Of a DNA stretch of 64,000 nt, positions 36,813 to 47,876 are shown in pieces. The stretch lies in NCBI RefSeq assembly GCF_005405585.1, contig NZ_BJEQ01000021.1:1-64000 (forward strand), written 5' to 3'. Origin of the DNA: Agarivorans sp. Toyoura001 (GTDB taxonomy: Bacteria > Pseudomonadota > Gammaproteobacteria > Enterobacterales > Celerinatantimonadaceae). Every line of letters begins with the position of its first letter. The stretch's first letter is position 1. The notes under the pieces are model-generated. The model saw only the letters and a list, made by a program, of their open reading frames with translations, searched no databases and was not told where the DNA came from. A program made the translations under genes and the position numbers.

Positions 36813-39800
36813 ATGCGCTTGAAGCAAATCCGCCTTGCCGGGTTTAAGTCTTTCGTTGATCGAACCACCATTCCTTTCCCTACCGATATGACCGCCATTG
36901 TTGGGCCAAATGGCTGTGGCAAGTCTAATGTGATTGATGCCGTTCGTTGGGTGTTAGGAGAAAGCAATGCCCGCCATTTGCGTGGTGGTGCGATGACCGA
37001 TGTAATTTTTAATGGTTCTACTAAGCGTGCGGCTGTGTCTAAAGCCATGGTTGAGTTGATTTTTGATAATCAGCAAGGCCGCATTGGCGGTGAATACGCC
37101 AGCTACAGTGAAATCGCGGTTCGTCGAGAAGTCACTCGAGATGGCCAAAACATCTATTTATTAAACGGTGCTAAATGCCGTAAACGTGATATTACTGACT
37201 TGTTTTTGGGTACTGGTTTAGGCCCTCGTAGTTACGCGATTATTGAGCAGGGCATGATTAGCCGCTTAATCGAATCGAAACCTCAAGAACTGCGGGTATT
37301 TATTGAAGAGGCCGCCGGTGTATCTAAATACAAAGAGCGCCGTCGCGAAACCGAGCTACGAATAAAACATACCGATGAAAATATTCTACGGCTTAGAGAT
37401 ATTGAATCTGAACTAGGGCAACAGGTAAACAAACTTAAAACCCAAGCTCAGGCGGCTAAGCGCTATCGCCAGTATCGCGCCCGACATCGCGAGCTAAAAG
37501 CGCTGATGTGCTTGCAAGAATTAAGACAGCTTGACGCCAGTATTGATGGCAGCAGTGAAACTAATGCCCAAGCTGAGCAACTGCAACGAGTTGAAGAACA
37601 CAGTATTACTCAAGCTGAAAATCAGCTGACAATACTGGCTAATAATATTGCCGAGCAGCAAGAGCTCGTGCAGCGTTTACAGCAGCAAAGTTTCGAATTA
37701 AGAACCGAGCTGGCCAAGCTTGAGCAGCAGCAATTACATACTCAGCAACAGCAGAACCAATCTGAGCAAAGCCGTATTCGCAATACTCAGCAGCAACACG
37801 AGATTAAGCAAAACCTCGATGATTTAGCAGAACAGTTAGCGGTTGAGCAAGAAGCCTTGTTGGAGCAGCAAGAGCAGTTAGCGTTACAACAACAAGTACT
37901 GTTAGAGCTAGAGCCGCAACTAGAAGATGCCGAGCAAAATAGCGCTAGCAAGCGCGAACAGCAAGCCAGCAATTTGGCCGCGAGCCAACAAGCACGCCAC
38001 GCCATTGAACAGCTTCAAGCTCAACTTCGTCATAGCCAACAAATGCAGCAACGTCATCAACAGCAAATTGCTCAGTTGCAGCAACAGTTGAGTGGTTTAG
38101 CGAGTAACAACGACACGGTAGTTGAAGAACTGAGTAGCAAACTCAGCGCCGCAGAACCGCAATTACAAGTTCTAGAACAAACGTTAGAAGAGTTGGAACG
38201 GGCTAAATTAGTCAAGCAGTCAGAGCTGCAATCTAGCCAGCAACAGCGTCAGCAATTGTCCTTACAATACACTGCCGAACAGACGCGTTTGCAAGGCGTA
38301 GATAAGTTGTTAGCGCAAGTAGAAACGAGTGCCACACATCCGTTAATTGATGTATTGAGGGTTAAAGATGGTTGGCAATTAGCGGCAGATGTGGTGTTAG
38401 CTAAGTGGTTACAAGCAGAGTGGTGCGAAACCTTAGAACCGAACTTTCCGCTGGCATTATGTCCACCTCTTCATGGGGGCGAAGTTAGCTTTGCCGCAGA
38501 GCTTACGCATTTGCAGAGTTTAGCGCAGCAGCTTGAGCAAGTAGATTTGAGCTATTTATGTGGGCAAGTGCTGGTGGTGGATTCCCTAGAAGAGGCTTTT
38601 GACTTACGTGAGCATTTAAGCGCTGAACAATCTCTTATTACCGCCAACGGCGAGTGGTTAGGCCGTTACTGGCAGCAACTTAGCCCACCAAGTTATCAAC
38701 ATTCACTCTTGAGCTTGCAGCAAGAACGTTCAGAGCTAAGTGCGAAGTTAACTGAGTTGAATGTCGCTAAGCAGCAACTTGTAGAGCAGCAAACTGAGTT
38801 AGAAGCTGAGCAAAGCAAGATAACCCAACAAAACACGCGCGCCAGTAGTGATTTACAACAACTGCAGAACCAGGTGTCGGACTGGCGCAGCCGCTTGGCG
38901 TTGTTACAGCAACAGCAAGCATTTGCTAAACAACAGCGTGAGCAACTAGAGCAACAAATTGAAGACTTGGCTATTAACCTAGAGCAAGACCAAGAGTCAC
39001 AGTTGCAACTTGAAGAACAGTTAGACACCCAGTTAGAAGCATCTCAAGATGAACAACATCAACAACAAATGTGGCAAGAGCAAGCCGAGCAAGCAGCTTC
39101 GCTAGTCAAACAGTTTCGCGCTAGTTTTCAGCAGCAACAATCAGCTAATCATCAATTGCAATTAGCTATTGGTCAACAGCAAGCAAAGTGCCAAACCCAA
39201 CTCCAGCAACAAAGCTATCAGCAGCAAAAGTTACAGGATTTAGCTTTGCAGCTTAGTTTGGAGCCGGAGGAGCACAGTGAACAGCTTGAGTTGTTAGCCG
39301 AACAAATTGAGCAGTTGCTTGAGCAAAGTTTACTGCTTGAAGAACAGCAAACCGAAGCAAGCGAGATTCATCAGCAATCGCTTACTCAGCAACAAGCTAT
39401 GCAACAGCAGCTTAAAGACGCGCAAGGCCGATTAAAGCAATTGCTAGAGCAAGGTACTGAGCAGCGAATTCAACAGCAAAGTTTGTTAGCTCGGCGAACC
39501 GTATTGCTCGAGCAATTAGCAGAGCAAGGGGATAACCTTAAGCACTTAGAACTGTCGTTACCAGAGGCCAGTTTAGAAGAAGACTACGCGGCTGAATTAG
39601 ACCAAGTAGATGCCCGGCTTAAACGCATGGGAGCAGTGAATCTAGCAGCCGAAGAAGAGTTTGATCAGCAAAATGCGCGTTATCAAGAATTGACTGCTCA
39701 GTTAACTGATTTAGAAGCCGCTATTGAGGTCCTTCGTGCAGCGATAGCTAAAATTGATCGCCAAACACGCTCAAAATTTAGCGAAACTTTTGCTAAGGTA

Positions 39801-40238
39801 GATGCTGATTTACAAGAGCTTTTCCCCAAAGTGTTTGGCGGAGGCAAAGCATGGTTGGAATTATCGTCTGATGACTTACTTGAAACAGGCGTTACCATAA
39901 TGGCTCGGCCTCCTGGTAAAAAGAATGCTAGCATTAGTTTGTTATCGGGTGGGGAAAAAGCACTCACGGCATTGGCATTGGTTTTTGCTATATTTCGCTT
40001 AAATCCTGCGCCATTTTGTATGCTAGATGAAGTAGATGCCCCCTTAGACGAAGTAAATGTGGGACGTTTTGCGGATTTAGTGCATAGTATGTCTGATACG
40101 GTACAATTTATATTTATCAGTCACAATAAAGTGACGATGGAAAAGGCCTCGCAGCTTGCGGGGGTAACAATGCAGGAGCCAGGTGTATCACGCTTGGTAG
40201 CAGTGGATATCGCAGAAGCGATAGCCATGGTTGAATAA
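36813..40238 (+). CDS. smc: Chromosome segregation ATPase Smc
   Basis: Bacterial condensin subunit that loops DNA, 1141 residues. Walker A (GPNGCGKSNVIDAVRWVLGES), the Q-loop region, the signature SLLSGGEKALTALAL and Walker B (CMLDEVDAPLDE) form the head; long Gln/Leu/Glu-rich coiled coils flank a hinge (about residues 490-600). The coils are strikingly Gln-rich, from biased CAG/CAA runs. No scpA or scpB gene is in the window. Its location directly before zipA-ligA is usual for gammaproteobacteria that lack MukBEF. Only 20 bases separate it from zipA. Confidence 0.95.
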   Translation: MRLKQIRLAGFKSFVDRTTIPFPTDMTAIVGPNGCGKSNVIDAVRWVLGESNARHLRGGAMTDVIFNGSTKRAAVSKAMVELIFDNQQGRIGGEYASYSEIAVRREVTRDGQNIYLLNGAKCRKRDITDLFLGTGLGPRSYAIIEQGMISRLIESKPQELRVFIEEAAGVSKYKERRRETELRIKHTDENILRLRDIESELGQQVNKLKTQAQAAKRYRQYRARHRELKALMCLQELRQLDASIDGSSETNAQAEQLQRVEEHSITQAENQLTILANNIAEQQELVQRLQQQSFELRTELAKLEQQQLHTQQQQNQSEQSRIRNTQQQHEIKQNLDDLAEQLAVEQEALLEQQEQLALQQQVLLELEPQLEDAEQNSASKREQQASNLAASQQARHAIEQLQAQLRHSQQMQQRHQQQIAQLQQQLSGLASNNDTVVEELSSKLSAAEPQLQVLEQTLEELERAKLVKQSELQSSQQQRQQLSLQYTAEQTRLQGVDKLLAQVETSATHPLIDVLRVKDGWQLAADVVLAKWLQAEWCETLEPNFPLALCPPLHGGEVSFAAELTHLQSLAQQLEQVDLSYLCGQVLVVDSLEEAFDLREHLSAEQSLITANGEWLGRYWQQLSPPSYQHSLLSLQQERSELSAKLTELNVAKQQLVEQQTELEAEQSKITQQNTRASSDLQQLQNQVSDWRSRLALLQQQQAFAKQQREQLEQQIEDLAINLEQDQESQLQLEEQLDTQLEASQDEQHQQQMWQEQAEQAASLVKQFRASFQQQQSANHQLQLAIGQQQAKCQTQLQQQSYQQQKLQDLALQLSLEPEEHSEQLELLAEQIEQLLEQSLLLEEQQTEASEIHQQSLTQQQAMQQQLKDAQGRLKQLLEQGTEQRIQQQSLLARRTVLLEQLAEQGDNLKHLELSLPEASLEEDYAAELDQVDARLKRMGAVNLAAEEEFDQQNARYQELTAQLTDLEAAIEVLRAAIAKIDRQTRSKFSETFAKVDADLQELFPKVFGGGKAWLELSSDDLLETGVTIMARPPGKKNASISLLSGGEKALTALALVFAIFRLNPAPFCMLDEVDAPLDEVNVGRFADLVHSMSDTVQFIFISHNKVTMEKASQLAGVTMQEPGVSRLVAVDIAEAIAMVE

Positions 40239-40258
40239 TAGCTTTAGAGAACAGTTAA

Positions 40259-41221
40259 ATGCAGGAATTGCGCATCGTACTTATCGTTGTTGGTATCATT
40301 TTAATTATTGCTTTGCTCGCCCATGGTTTTTGGAGCAGTCGCAAACAACGACCTGAAAAACTGGTTAGTCCCAAGCAAAAATCAGGGACTAAAGAATCTA
40401 TACAAGGCCGTGATGACCAAGGCTTTGATGACTTAGGTGTAGGTCAAGCGCGGGTGATCGGTGATCCAATTGACGATGCCATCTTAGATAGCGATGTAGC
40501 CGAACCACTTTCTCAGCCACTGCCTAGCCATGCTAAGCGTGAACCTGAAGTGGCAGAGCCAGTGCAACGAAAAGAGCCTGAGTTTCATTTTTCAGCGGTT
40601 GATGAAGCGCCAGAAATTGCTGATGATCAAGGCTTATCAGGATTAGAATCTGAGCCTCACACTAAACCTAAACAAGCCACTCAAACAGAATTAGAGCCTG
40701 AACTTGAGTTTGCTTTTGATATGGATGAGGCAAAAGATACTGTGGCTGAACCGGTGCTTGAAGAAAGTAAAGCGGTGAAAGATCCTAATGCCCCAGACGA
40801 TGTTTTTATTTTAAATGTGATGGCACAAAGTGGCCGTTTTTTGAAAGGTGGCCCCTTACTGGCCAGCCTAGAAAAAATTGGCTTACATCACGGTGATATG
40901 GATATTTTTCATCGTCATCTAGATAACAGTGGTACTGGCCCGATTATTTTCAGCTTAGCCAACATGGTTAATCCAGGTACTTTCGATATTAATGCCATGG
41001 ACCAGCTTGAAACACGCGGCGTGAGTATTTTTATGACGGTACCGTGTAAAGGCGAACCGACTAAAAACTTTGCCTTGATGTATAACGCGGCGATGACCCT
41101 CGCTAAAGATTTAGATGCGATTATGTTGGACGATCAACGTAACCCGCTGACCAAGCAAACCGTTAATCATTATGAGCAACGTGTTCGCGAATACGAGCGT
41201 AAGCAGTTGCTCGTAAACTAA
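40259..41221 (+). CDS. zipA: Cell division protein ZipA
   Basis: Bitopic inner-membrane protein that ties the FtsZ ring to the membrane. Residues 4-24 form the N-terminal membrane helix (IVLIVVGIILIIALLAHGF), then a basic patch, a long acidic Pro/Glu-rich flexible linker (about 40-185) and the C-terminal FtsZ-binding domain (DDVFILNVMAQSGRFLKGGPLL to MLDDQRNPLTKQTVNHYEQRV). 320 residues. Likely co-transcribed with smc. Confidence 0.96.
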   Translation: MQELRIVLIVVGIILIIALLAHGFWSSRKQRPEKLVSPKQKSGTKESIQGRDDQGFDDLGVGQARVIGDPIDDAILDSDVAEPLSQPLPSHAKREPEVAEPVQRKEPEFHFSAVDEAPEIADDQGLSGLESEPHTKPKQATQTELEPELEFAFDMDEAKDTVAEPVLEESKAVKDPNAPDDVFILNVMAQSGRFLKGGPLLASLEKIGLHHGDMDIFHRHLDNSGTGPIIFSLANMVNPGTFDINAMDQLETRGVSIFMTVPCKGEPTKNFALMYNAAMTLAKDLDAIMLDDQRNPLTKQTVNHYEQRVREYERKQLLVN

Positions 41222-41240
41222 TAAATTGACACCATTTTAA

Positions 41241-41276
41241 AGCCTTTCCAAGTTAAGCTTCGGGAAGGCTTTTTTA
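41241..41276 (+). terminator. Terminator between zipA and ligA
   Basis: AGCCTTTCC and GGAAGGCT pair with one bulged T, followed by TTTTTT, about 20 bases after the zipA stop. ligA starts 15 bases beyond it, so some readthrough or a promoter inside must serve ligA. Confidence 0.75.
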
Positions 41277-41281
41277 TTTAA

Positions 41282-43300
<2,019 letters not shown>

Positions 43301-43357
43301 CAAAGCTCCTTTAAAGAGACTGGCGCCTGTAAGCTATTGTTTAAGTATTGATGATGT

Positions 43358-43390
43358 AAGGCCTTATTATTGTTAATAAGGCCTTTTTTA
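43358..43390 (+). terminator. Terminator of ligA
   Basis: AAGGCCTTATT (43358-43368) is complementary to AATAAGGCCTT (43375-43385), and a T run follows. Confidence 0.9.
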
Positions 43391-43476
43391 ATGGTTATTG
43401 CTGCTCATGCAAGGTTCAGCCTAGTCAAACTATTCAACTACGCTTAGTTATCCCTCCTTTAAATAAAGCCATTCAC

Positions 43477-44316
43477 ATGAGCCAATTTGATTCCTTATTA
43501 CCACCGCAAATGGCAGAAAAAGCTGCTGATGTTGGGGTGAGCAAAGCTACTAAAGATCCACTCAAAGCGTTTATGTTGGCATTAACTGCAGGGGCGCATA
43601 TTGGTATCGCTTTTGTGTTTTACACCACCGTTACCACTGGCGCGGGAGAGTTCCCCTGGGGTTTTACTCGCTTGATCGGCGGCTTGGCGTTTAGTTTGGG
43701 CTTAATTTTTGTGATTATCACCGGAGGTGAGTTGTTTACGAGCTCGGTGCTTACCTTAGTGGCGAGAGCTAGCGGCAAAATCTCCTGGAAAAGCTTGTGT
43801 GTTAATTGGTCTTTGGTTTATTTGGGCAACTTGGCCGGCGCATTCATCTTGGTGGTATTGATGTTACTTACCAAGCAATACACCTTTGCCGATGGTGAGG
43901 TGGGGATAAATACCATGCGGATTGCTCAACACAAATTACATCATGATTTTTCACAGGCCGTAGCCTTGGGCATTATGTGCAATGTATTGGTGTGTATTGC
44001 TGTATGGATGACCTTTAGTGCACGCAGTTTAACCGATAAAGTCATGGTGATGATTCTGCCAGTGGCGATGTTTGTTTCCGCTGGCTTTGAGCATTGTATT
44101 GCCAACATGTTTCAGGTGCCCATGGCGATAGGGATTAAAACCATAGCTGGGCCAGGGTTTTGGCAAGTTACGGGTTTAAGTGCCGCCGATTTTGCCGATC
44201 TCACGTTTAGTAACTTCATCGTAAATAACCTCATTCCTGTGACTCTTGGCAATATCATTGGTGGCGGAGTATTTGTTGGTTTAGGTTACTGGCTCATTTA
44301 TTTGCGTAGGCCTTAA
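43477..44316 (+). CDS. Formate/nitrite transporter (FNT) family channel
   Basis: Pentameric anion channel family (FocA/NirC), 279 residues with six predicted helices. Visible family features include AFMLALTAGAHIGIAFVFYT at helix 1, GGELFTSSVLTLVA, WSLVYLGNLAGAFILVVLM, GIMCNVLVCIAVWM and GFEHCIANMFQVPMAI plus NLIPVTLGNIIGGGVFVGLGYW. No formate dehydrogenase, pyruvate formate-lyase or nitrite reductase gene is near, so the substrate (formate or nitrite) is open. ATG 43477; single gene with its own terminator-free tail. Confidence 0.9.
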   Translation: MSQFDSLLPPQMAEKAADVGVSKATKDPLKAFMLALTAGAHIGIAFVFYTTVTTGAGEFPWGFTRLIGGLAFSLGLIFVIITGGELFTSSVLTLVARASGKISWKSLCVNWSLVYLGNLAGAFILVVLMLLTKQYTFADGEVGINTMRIAQHKLHHDFSQAVALGIMCNVLVCIAVWMTFSARSLTDKVMVMILPVAMFVSAGFEHCIANMFQVPMAIGIKTIAGPGFWQVTGLSAADFADLTFSNFIVNNLIPVTLGNIIGGGVFVGLGYWLIYLRRP

Positions 44317-44562
44317 GGTGTCGCTCTGCAATGCCAAATGTCGGTGCTGGTGTGCATCATTAGTAAGCAAATATGCCGGGCAACTATTCAAAGAGGCTTT
44401 TAATGGTGAGGTAAAGCATCAGTTAATTGGCCGTTTGGTCAAATAAACGCTAATTAAACCAGCAGATAGCGCTAGTAGCCTGAATGTTAAGGTGGTTTGG
44501 TGTATATTTTGCTTTGATTATTCATTGCTAGATATTACTGTTGTTAGCGTTTTAGGTTGCTT

Positions 44563-45873
44563 ATGTCTGTACTTTCCCCAAATAGTGTTTTTACTTCATT
44601 ACAACAAGACGGCCCATTTGCGGTGAATCGCGATGCTGTCACGGTGCATCCGTTTTCAGTGTCGGTGCGTACTTGGGTAAAACGCTTGCAGCAAGACAGT
44701 AATAACGTTTCAAAGTATCGAGCGTTGCGCAGCCAAATCTTTGAGTTTTTGGGCATTGATAGTTTTCAGCAAATTCAAACCTTAATCACCGATACAGAAC
44801 AGCGTAAGCAACGCAGTGAGCGCGCCCTATTTTTGTTAGGCAATATGTTTGGCATTAATGGCAACTTAAACGAAATTGAAAACCGTATTGATGAATACGC
44901 GCGTACAGCTGATGCGGTTATCCATTCGATTAAAGGCAAAATTCTCTCGCCTTATGCTTCACACATTGAAAATACCAACGAAATTGAAGTCACCAACAAC
45001 CCAGTAGAGTTGTTGTTGATCATGTTCAACGACGAGTACCATAAAAAAGCCCGCTTTGAAGCGCGCCGCAAACTCATATTAATGACCCTTGCAGGCAGTA
45101 TTGAGCAACGTGAAAGAGAAACTGAGATTGAAGAGAAATTTTCAGCATTCTTGGCATTTTTAAATGGTTATGTATGGAGTAGCGAGCTGAAAATAGGCGA
45201 GTTGGATCCGGTTTATTTACATTCAAAACATCAGGCCGAAGATTACGCCTGCTCAGAGGTTAGCGTACTTAACCCGCAGCAAGCTAAGTTGGTACAAAGC
45301 AACCGATTCGAAAAGCTCACTTTGCTTAAACGGCGCAGTATTACCGTGGGTGAGCGTAAAACGCCGGTTTATGTTTCTATCCGTAAAAAACCGCCAGAAG
45401 CCAAAGTGCTTAAGTTATTACGCAAGAATCAAAAGAACCCAGCTGTTGCGGTAGATGATGAGCTCGGTTTAATGGCGGTGCTTGATTCAGTGAGCGATAT
45501 TAAAACTTTTCAAAAGCACCTTACCCGTAGTGCTTCTCAAGCTAATTCGCTGATGGTGCTAGAAGATATCTCCGATACCCTCACCGACAGAACTGAGTAT
45601 CGAGGCTCGGCGGTGGGGTCTAGCAATAAAACGCCAATGATGAAGTTTTTTGCGCGTTTAGGCGGTATGCGAGTCGAGTTTATTATTCACACTAACCGCA
45701 CTTGGCTTAACTACATGTACCAGCAAGACGTGGCGCATAACGAGTATGAAGTGAAGCGTATGTTTGATACTGGGGTGATTGAATTACTGTTTCCTATGGA
45801 TATATTTCATTTAAATCATCGTAAAACCCGCGACGAGATGATTCAGTTTTTTAGAAAACAAATCGAAGCATAA
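44563..45873 (+). CDS. Conserved-looking protein of unknown function (436 aa)
   Basis: Cytoplasmic protein with no signal peptide or membrane helix and no family I recognise. It is mainly alpha-helical in the first half (YRALRSQIFEFLGI, ERALFLLGNMFGIN, ARTADAVIHSIKGK). The second half is more alpha/beta (KTPVYVSIRKKPPEAKVLKLL, AVDDELGLMAVLDSVSD, MKFFARLGGMRVEFIIHTNRTWL) and ends MFDTGVIELLFPMDIFHLNHR. The pattern 'DELGLMAVLDSVSDIKTF' faintly recalls RelA/SpoT synthetase strands, but key residues could not be verified. ATG 44563 was preferred to the TTG two codons before; TTAGG is 8 bases upstream. It has its own terminator. Confidence 0.72.
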   Translation: MSVLSPNSVFTSLQQDGPFAVNRDAVTVHPFSVSVRTWVKRLQQDSNNVSKYRALRSQIFEFLGIDSFQQIQTLITDTEQRKQRSERALFLLGNMFGINGNLNEIENRIDEYARTADAVIHSIKGKILSPYASHIENTNEIEVTNNPVELLLIMFNDEYHKKARFEARRKLILMTLAGSIEQRERETEIEEKFSAFLAFLNGYVWSSELKIGELDPVYLHSKHQAEDYACSEVSVLNPQQAKLVQSNRFEKLTLLKRRSITVGERKTPVYVSIRKKPPEAKVLKLLRKNQKNPAVAVDDELGLMAVLDSVSDIKTFQKHLTRSASQANSLMVLEDISDTLTDRTEYRGSAVGSSNKTPMMKFFARLGGMRVEFIIHTNRTWLNYMYQQDVAHNEYEVKRMFDTGVIELLFPMDIFHLNHRKTRDEMIQFFRKQIEA

Positions 45874-45890
45874 ATTATTTTTGTCTCTAT

Positions 45891-45918
45891 AGGTCTAGCA
45901 AGTTGCTAGGCCTTTTTT
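45891..45918 (+). terminator. Terminator of the 436-residue protein gene
   Basis: AGGTCTAGCA pairs with TGCTAGGCCT (one G-T pair) around AGT, followed by TTTTTT, 18 bases after the stop. Confidence 0.9.
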
Positions 45919-46023
45919 GTTGGTGCTGATTTTTGGCTAAAACTGTCGCTTTTGTTCAATCCTCGCAAGGTAAACTCAAATATTATTGCCGGGTAATCAC
46001 AGACGAGTTAGAGCATAAACGCC

Positions 46024-46839
46024 ATGTTAGAAATAAAAAAAATCGATGAAATAAATACTTTGTCAGCGCTAAAAGAACAATACTTCGCTAGCGCCAATAG
46101 CGCGTTAGATGGCATGTGGCATGTTGGTTTTGTTGGCATGTCGCAACACTTTGGCTTTTATGAAAACCAGCAACTGGTGGGGTATTGCTGCATTAATGAT
46201 GACGCTTATGTGCTGCAGTTTTACATGCTAAAAGGTTATGAAGCGAGAGCTCGAGAGTTGTTTACACTTATCGCACAAGGCAATAGTGCGATAATCGGCG
46301 AGCTTAAAGGTGCGTTTGTTAGTACTGCAGAAACGGCTTATTTAAGTTTGTGTTTAGACTGTTCCTCAAATTTTTCGGTGAACGCCTTTATGTACCAGTA
46401 TGCTACTAATCAATCGGTATCTCACCCTCAGCTTTTAAGTTTAACCAAGGCGGGTGATGATCATTTAGCCTCATTTGTGGCATTCGCGGCCGAAAATATT
46501 GGTGCGCCAGAACAGTGGCTACAGAGTTACTATAGCAATTTGATTCAGCGACAAGAGCTGTGGGGCTATTGGCGTGATGGGCAGCTGTTGGCTAGCGGAG
46601 AGTGTCGCTTGTTCGACCAATGGCAAACTGAGTTCGCCGACTTAGGCATGATTGTAGCGAAAAGTGAGCGAGGACAAGGCTTAGCTGCAAGGGTGCTAAC
46701 TACCTTAACACGAAGTGCTATAGAGCGTGGTTTATTGCCTATCTGCTCGACAGAGGCGAACAATATCGCTGCACAAAAAGCCATTGAGCGAGCAGGTTTA
46801 AGTTCGTCTCAGCGTATAATTCAGTTTGAGTTTGGCTAA
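46024..46839 (+). CDS. GNAT-family N-acetyltransferase
   Basis: 271-residue protein with a GNAT acetyl-CoA site in the C-terminal part (ADLGMIVAKSERGQGLAARVLTTLTRSAIERGLLPICSTEANNIAAQKAIERAGL, motifs A and B). The N-terminal half is a second, degenerate GNAT-like lobe (FGFYENQQLVGYCCINDDAYVLQFYMLKGYEARARELF). Tandem GNAT proteins of this shape acetylate small amines or amino acids, but no substrate can be assigned. Single gene, ATG 46024, weak ribosome site. Confidence 0.82.
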   Translation: MLEIKKIDEINTLSALKEQYFASANSALDGMWHVGFVGMSQHFGFYENQQLVGYCCINDDAYVLQFYMLKGYEARARELFTLIAQGNSAIIGELKGAFVSTAETAYLSLCLDCSSNFSVNAFMYQYATNQSVSHPQLLSLTKAGDDHLASFVAFAAENIGAPEQWLQSYYSNLIQRQELWGYWRDGQLLASGECRLFDQWQTEFADLGMIVAKSERGQGLAARVLTTLTRSAIERGLLPICSTEANNIAAQKAIERAGLSSSQRIIQFEFG

Positions 46840-46965
46840 TCGAGACATCACCATAAGCCCTAAACAGCTATCGTGTTAATGAGCGAGTAGTACAAAGCGG
46901 TAAAATACGCGGCTGGTGTAGCGTAAAGTGAATAAGCAATAAATTATAAACAAGCGAGACTTGGC

Positions 46966-47811
46966 ATGATTCAATGGCTACAACAGGCTGAAAATTCAAC
47001 TATTGCTCGCTTTATCGAGTGTTATTGGTTTATAGAAAAAGACCAAGCCGCCGGCAGCGAGCCATTCCCACAGCTAAACCCAGATCCCTGCCCGCATTTA
47101 ATGTTGTCTCCTTCTAAGCAGTTCTATGGTTACCAATCTAAAGATGTGGTCTATGAAGGGCGGGGCAGCCATTGGATTTTCCCTCATAGCGAAACATTTA
47201 CCTTAGATCATTCCAAACCGTTCCAACATTTAGGCATTAAGTTTCATGCTGGCGCGCTGTACAGCTTGGTTATACCTGAATACAGCCACCCGAGTTTGAA
47301 CTCCGTGAGTTGTTTAGGTCTCTCTCACTTAAAGGCTAGCCTGAAAATGGATGAAACTATGTTGCTAAAGTTAGCTCAAACAGATAGCCAAGGCTGCGTG
47401 GAGCAACTGGATAGCTTGCTGATGCCCTGGCTAGTAGGCATTGAACAGGATAAACACAGTGAGTTAAGCCAAAAAGCCTTGTTGTTATTAAACTCGTCCA
47501 ATATAGCTGATTTAGGAGAGCGCTTATTCTGTTCGCAAAGAACCTTAGAGCGCAGCTTTGCTAGAGTGACGGGATTGAGCTTGAAGCAAGTTCAGAGTAT
47601 GAACAAACTTGAAGCACTGCTAGAGTATTTGTATCAGCGCGGTGTCGCTGAGTTAGATTGGGTAGACATTGCCTATCGTTTTGGCTTTAGCGACCAGCCT
47701 CATTTGATTCGTCACCTTAAAAAGCAAATTGGTTTAACGCCGCAACGTTATGCAGAGCAACGGGGCCTAACCATTGATGTTTACGGAGGGGTAGCAGCGA
47801 ATAAGCGCTAA
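46966..47811 (+). CDS. AraC-family transcriptional regulator
   Basis: 281 residues. The C-terminal HTH region is typical (IADLGERLFCSQRTLERSFARVTGLSLKQVQSMNKLEALL and WVDIAYRFGFSDQPHLIRHLKKQIGLTPQRYAEQ). The N-terminal part (FIECYWFIEKDQAAGSEPFPQLNPDPCPHLMLS, FGIKFHAGALYSL-like) resembles the DUF6597 sensor domain common in this AraC subgroup. It is 65 bases upstream of the homocysteine methyltransferase on the same strand, so it may regulate or be co-transcribed with that gene. Confidence 0.88.
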   Translation: MIQWLQQAENSTIARFIECYWFIEKDQAAGSEPFPQLNPDPCPHLMLSPSKQFYGYQSKDVVYEGRGSHWIFPHSETFTLDHSKPFQHLGIKFHAGALYSLVIPEYSHPSLNSVSCLGLSHLKASLKMDETMLLKLAQTDSQGCVEQLDSLLMPWLVGIEQDKHSELSQKALLLLNSSNIADLGERLFCSQRTLERSFARVTGLSLKQVQSMNKLEALLEYLYQRGVAELDWVDIAYRFGFSDQPHLIRHLKKQIGLTPQRYAEQRGLTIDVYGGVAANKR

Positions 47812-47876
47812 GCAAGCTAAGCTGTAGTGCAATCAATTCATAGTTGGCCATCTTAGGTCATTCATAGGAACGGCTT

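Noticed and set aside
37787-39028. Cys/Ser-rich frames antisense to smc
   Set aside because: They mirror the CAG/CAA-rich coiled-coil codons of smc and have no ribosome sites.
44563-45873. RelA/SpoT-type (p)ppGpp synthetase
   Set aside because: Only a short strand pattern is suggestive; no convincing catalytic motif could be aligned by eye.
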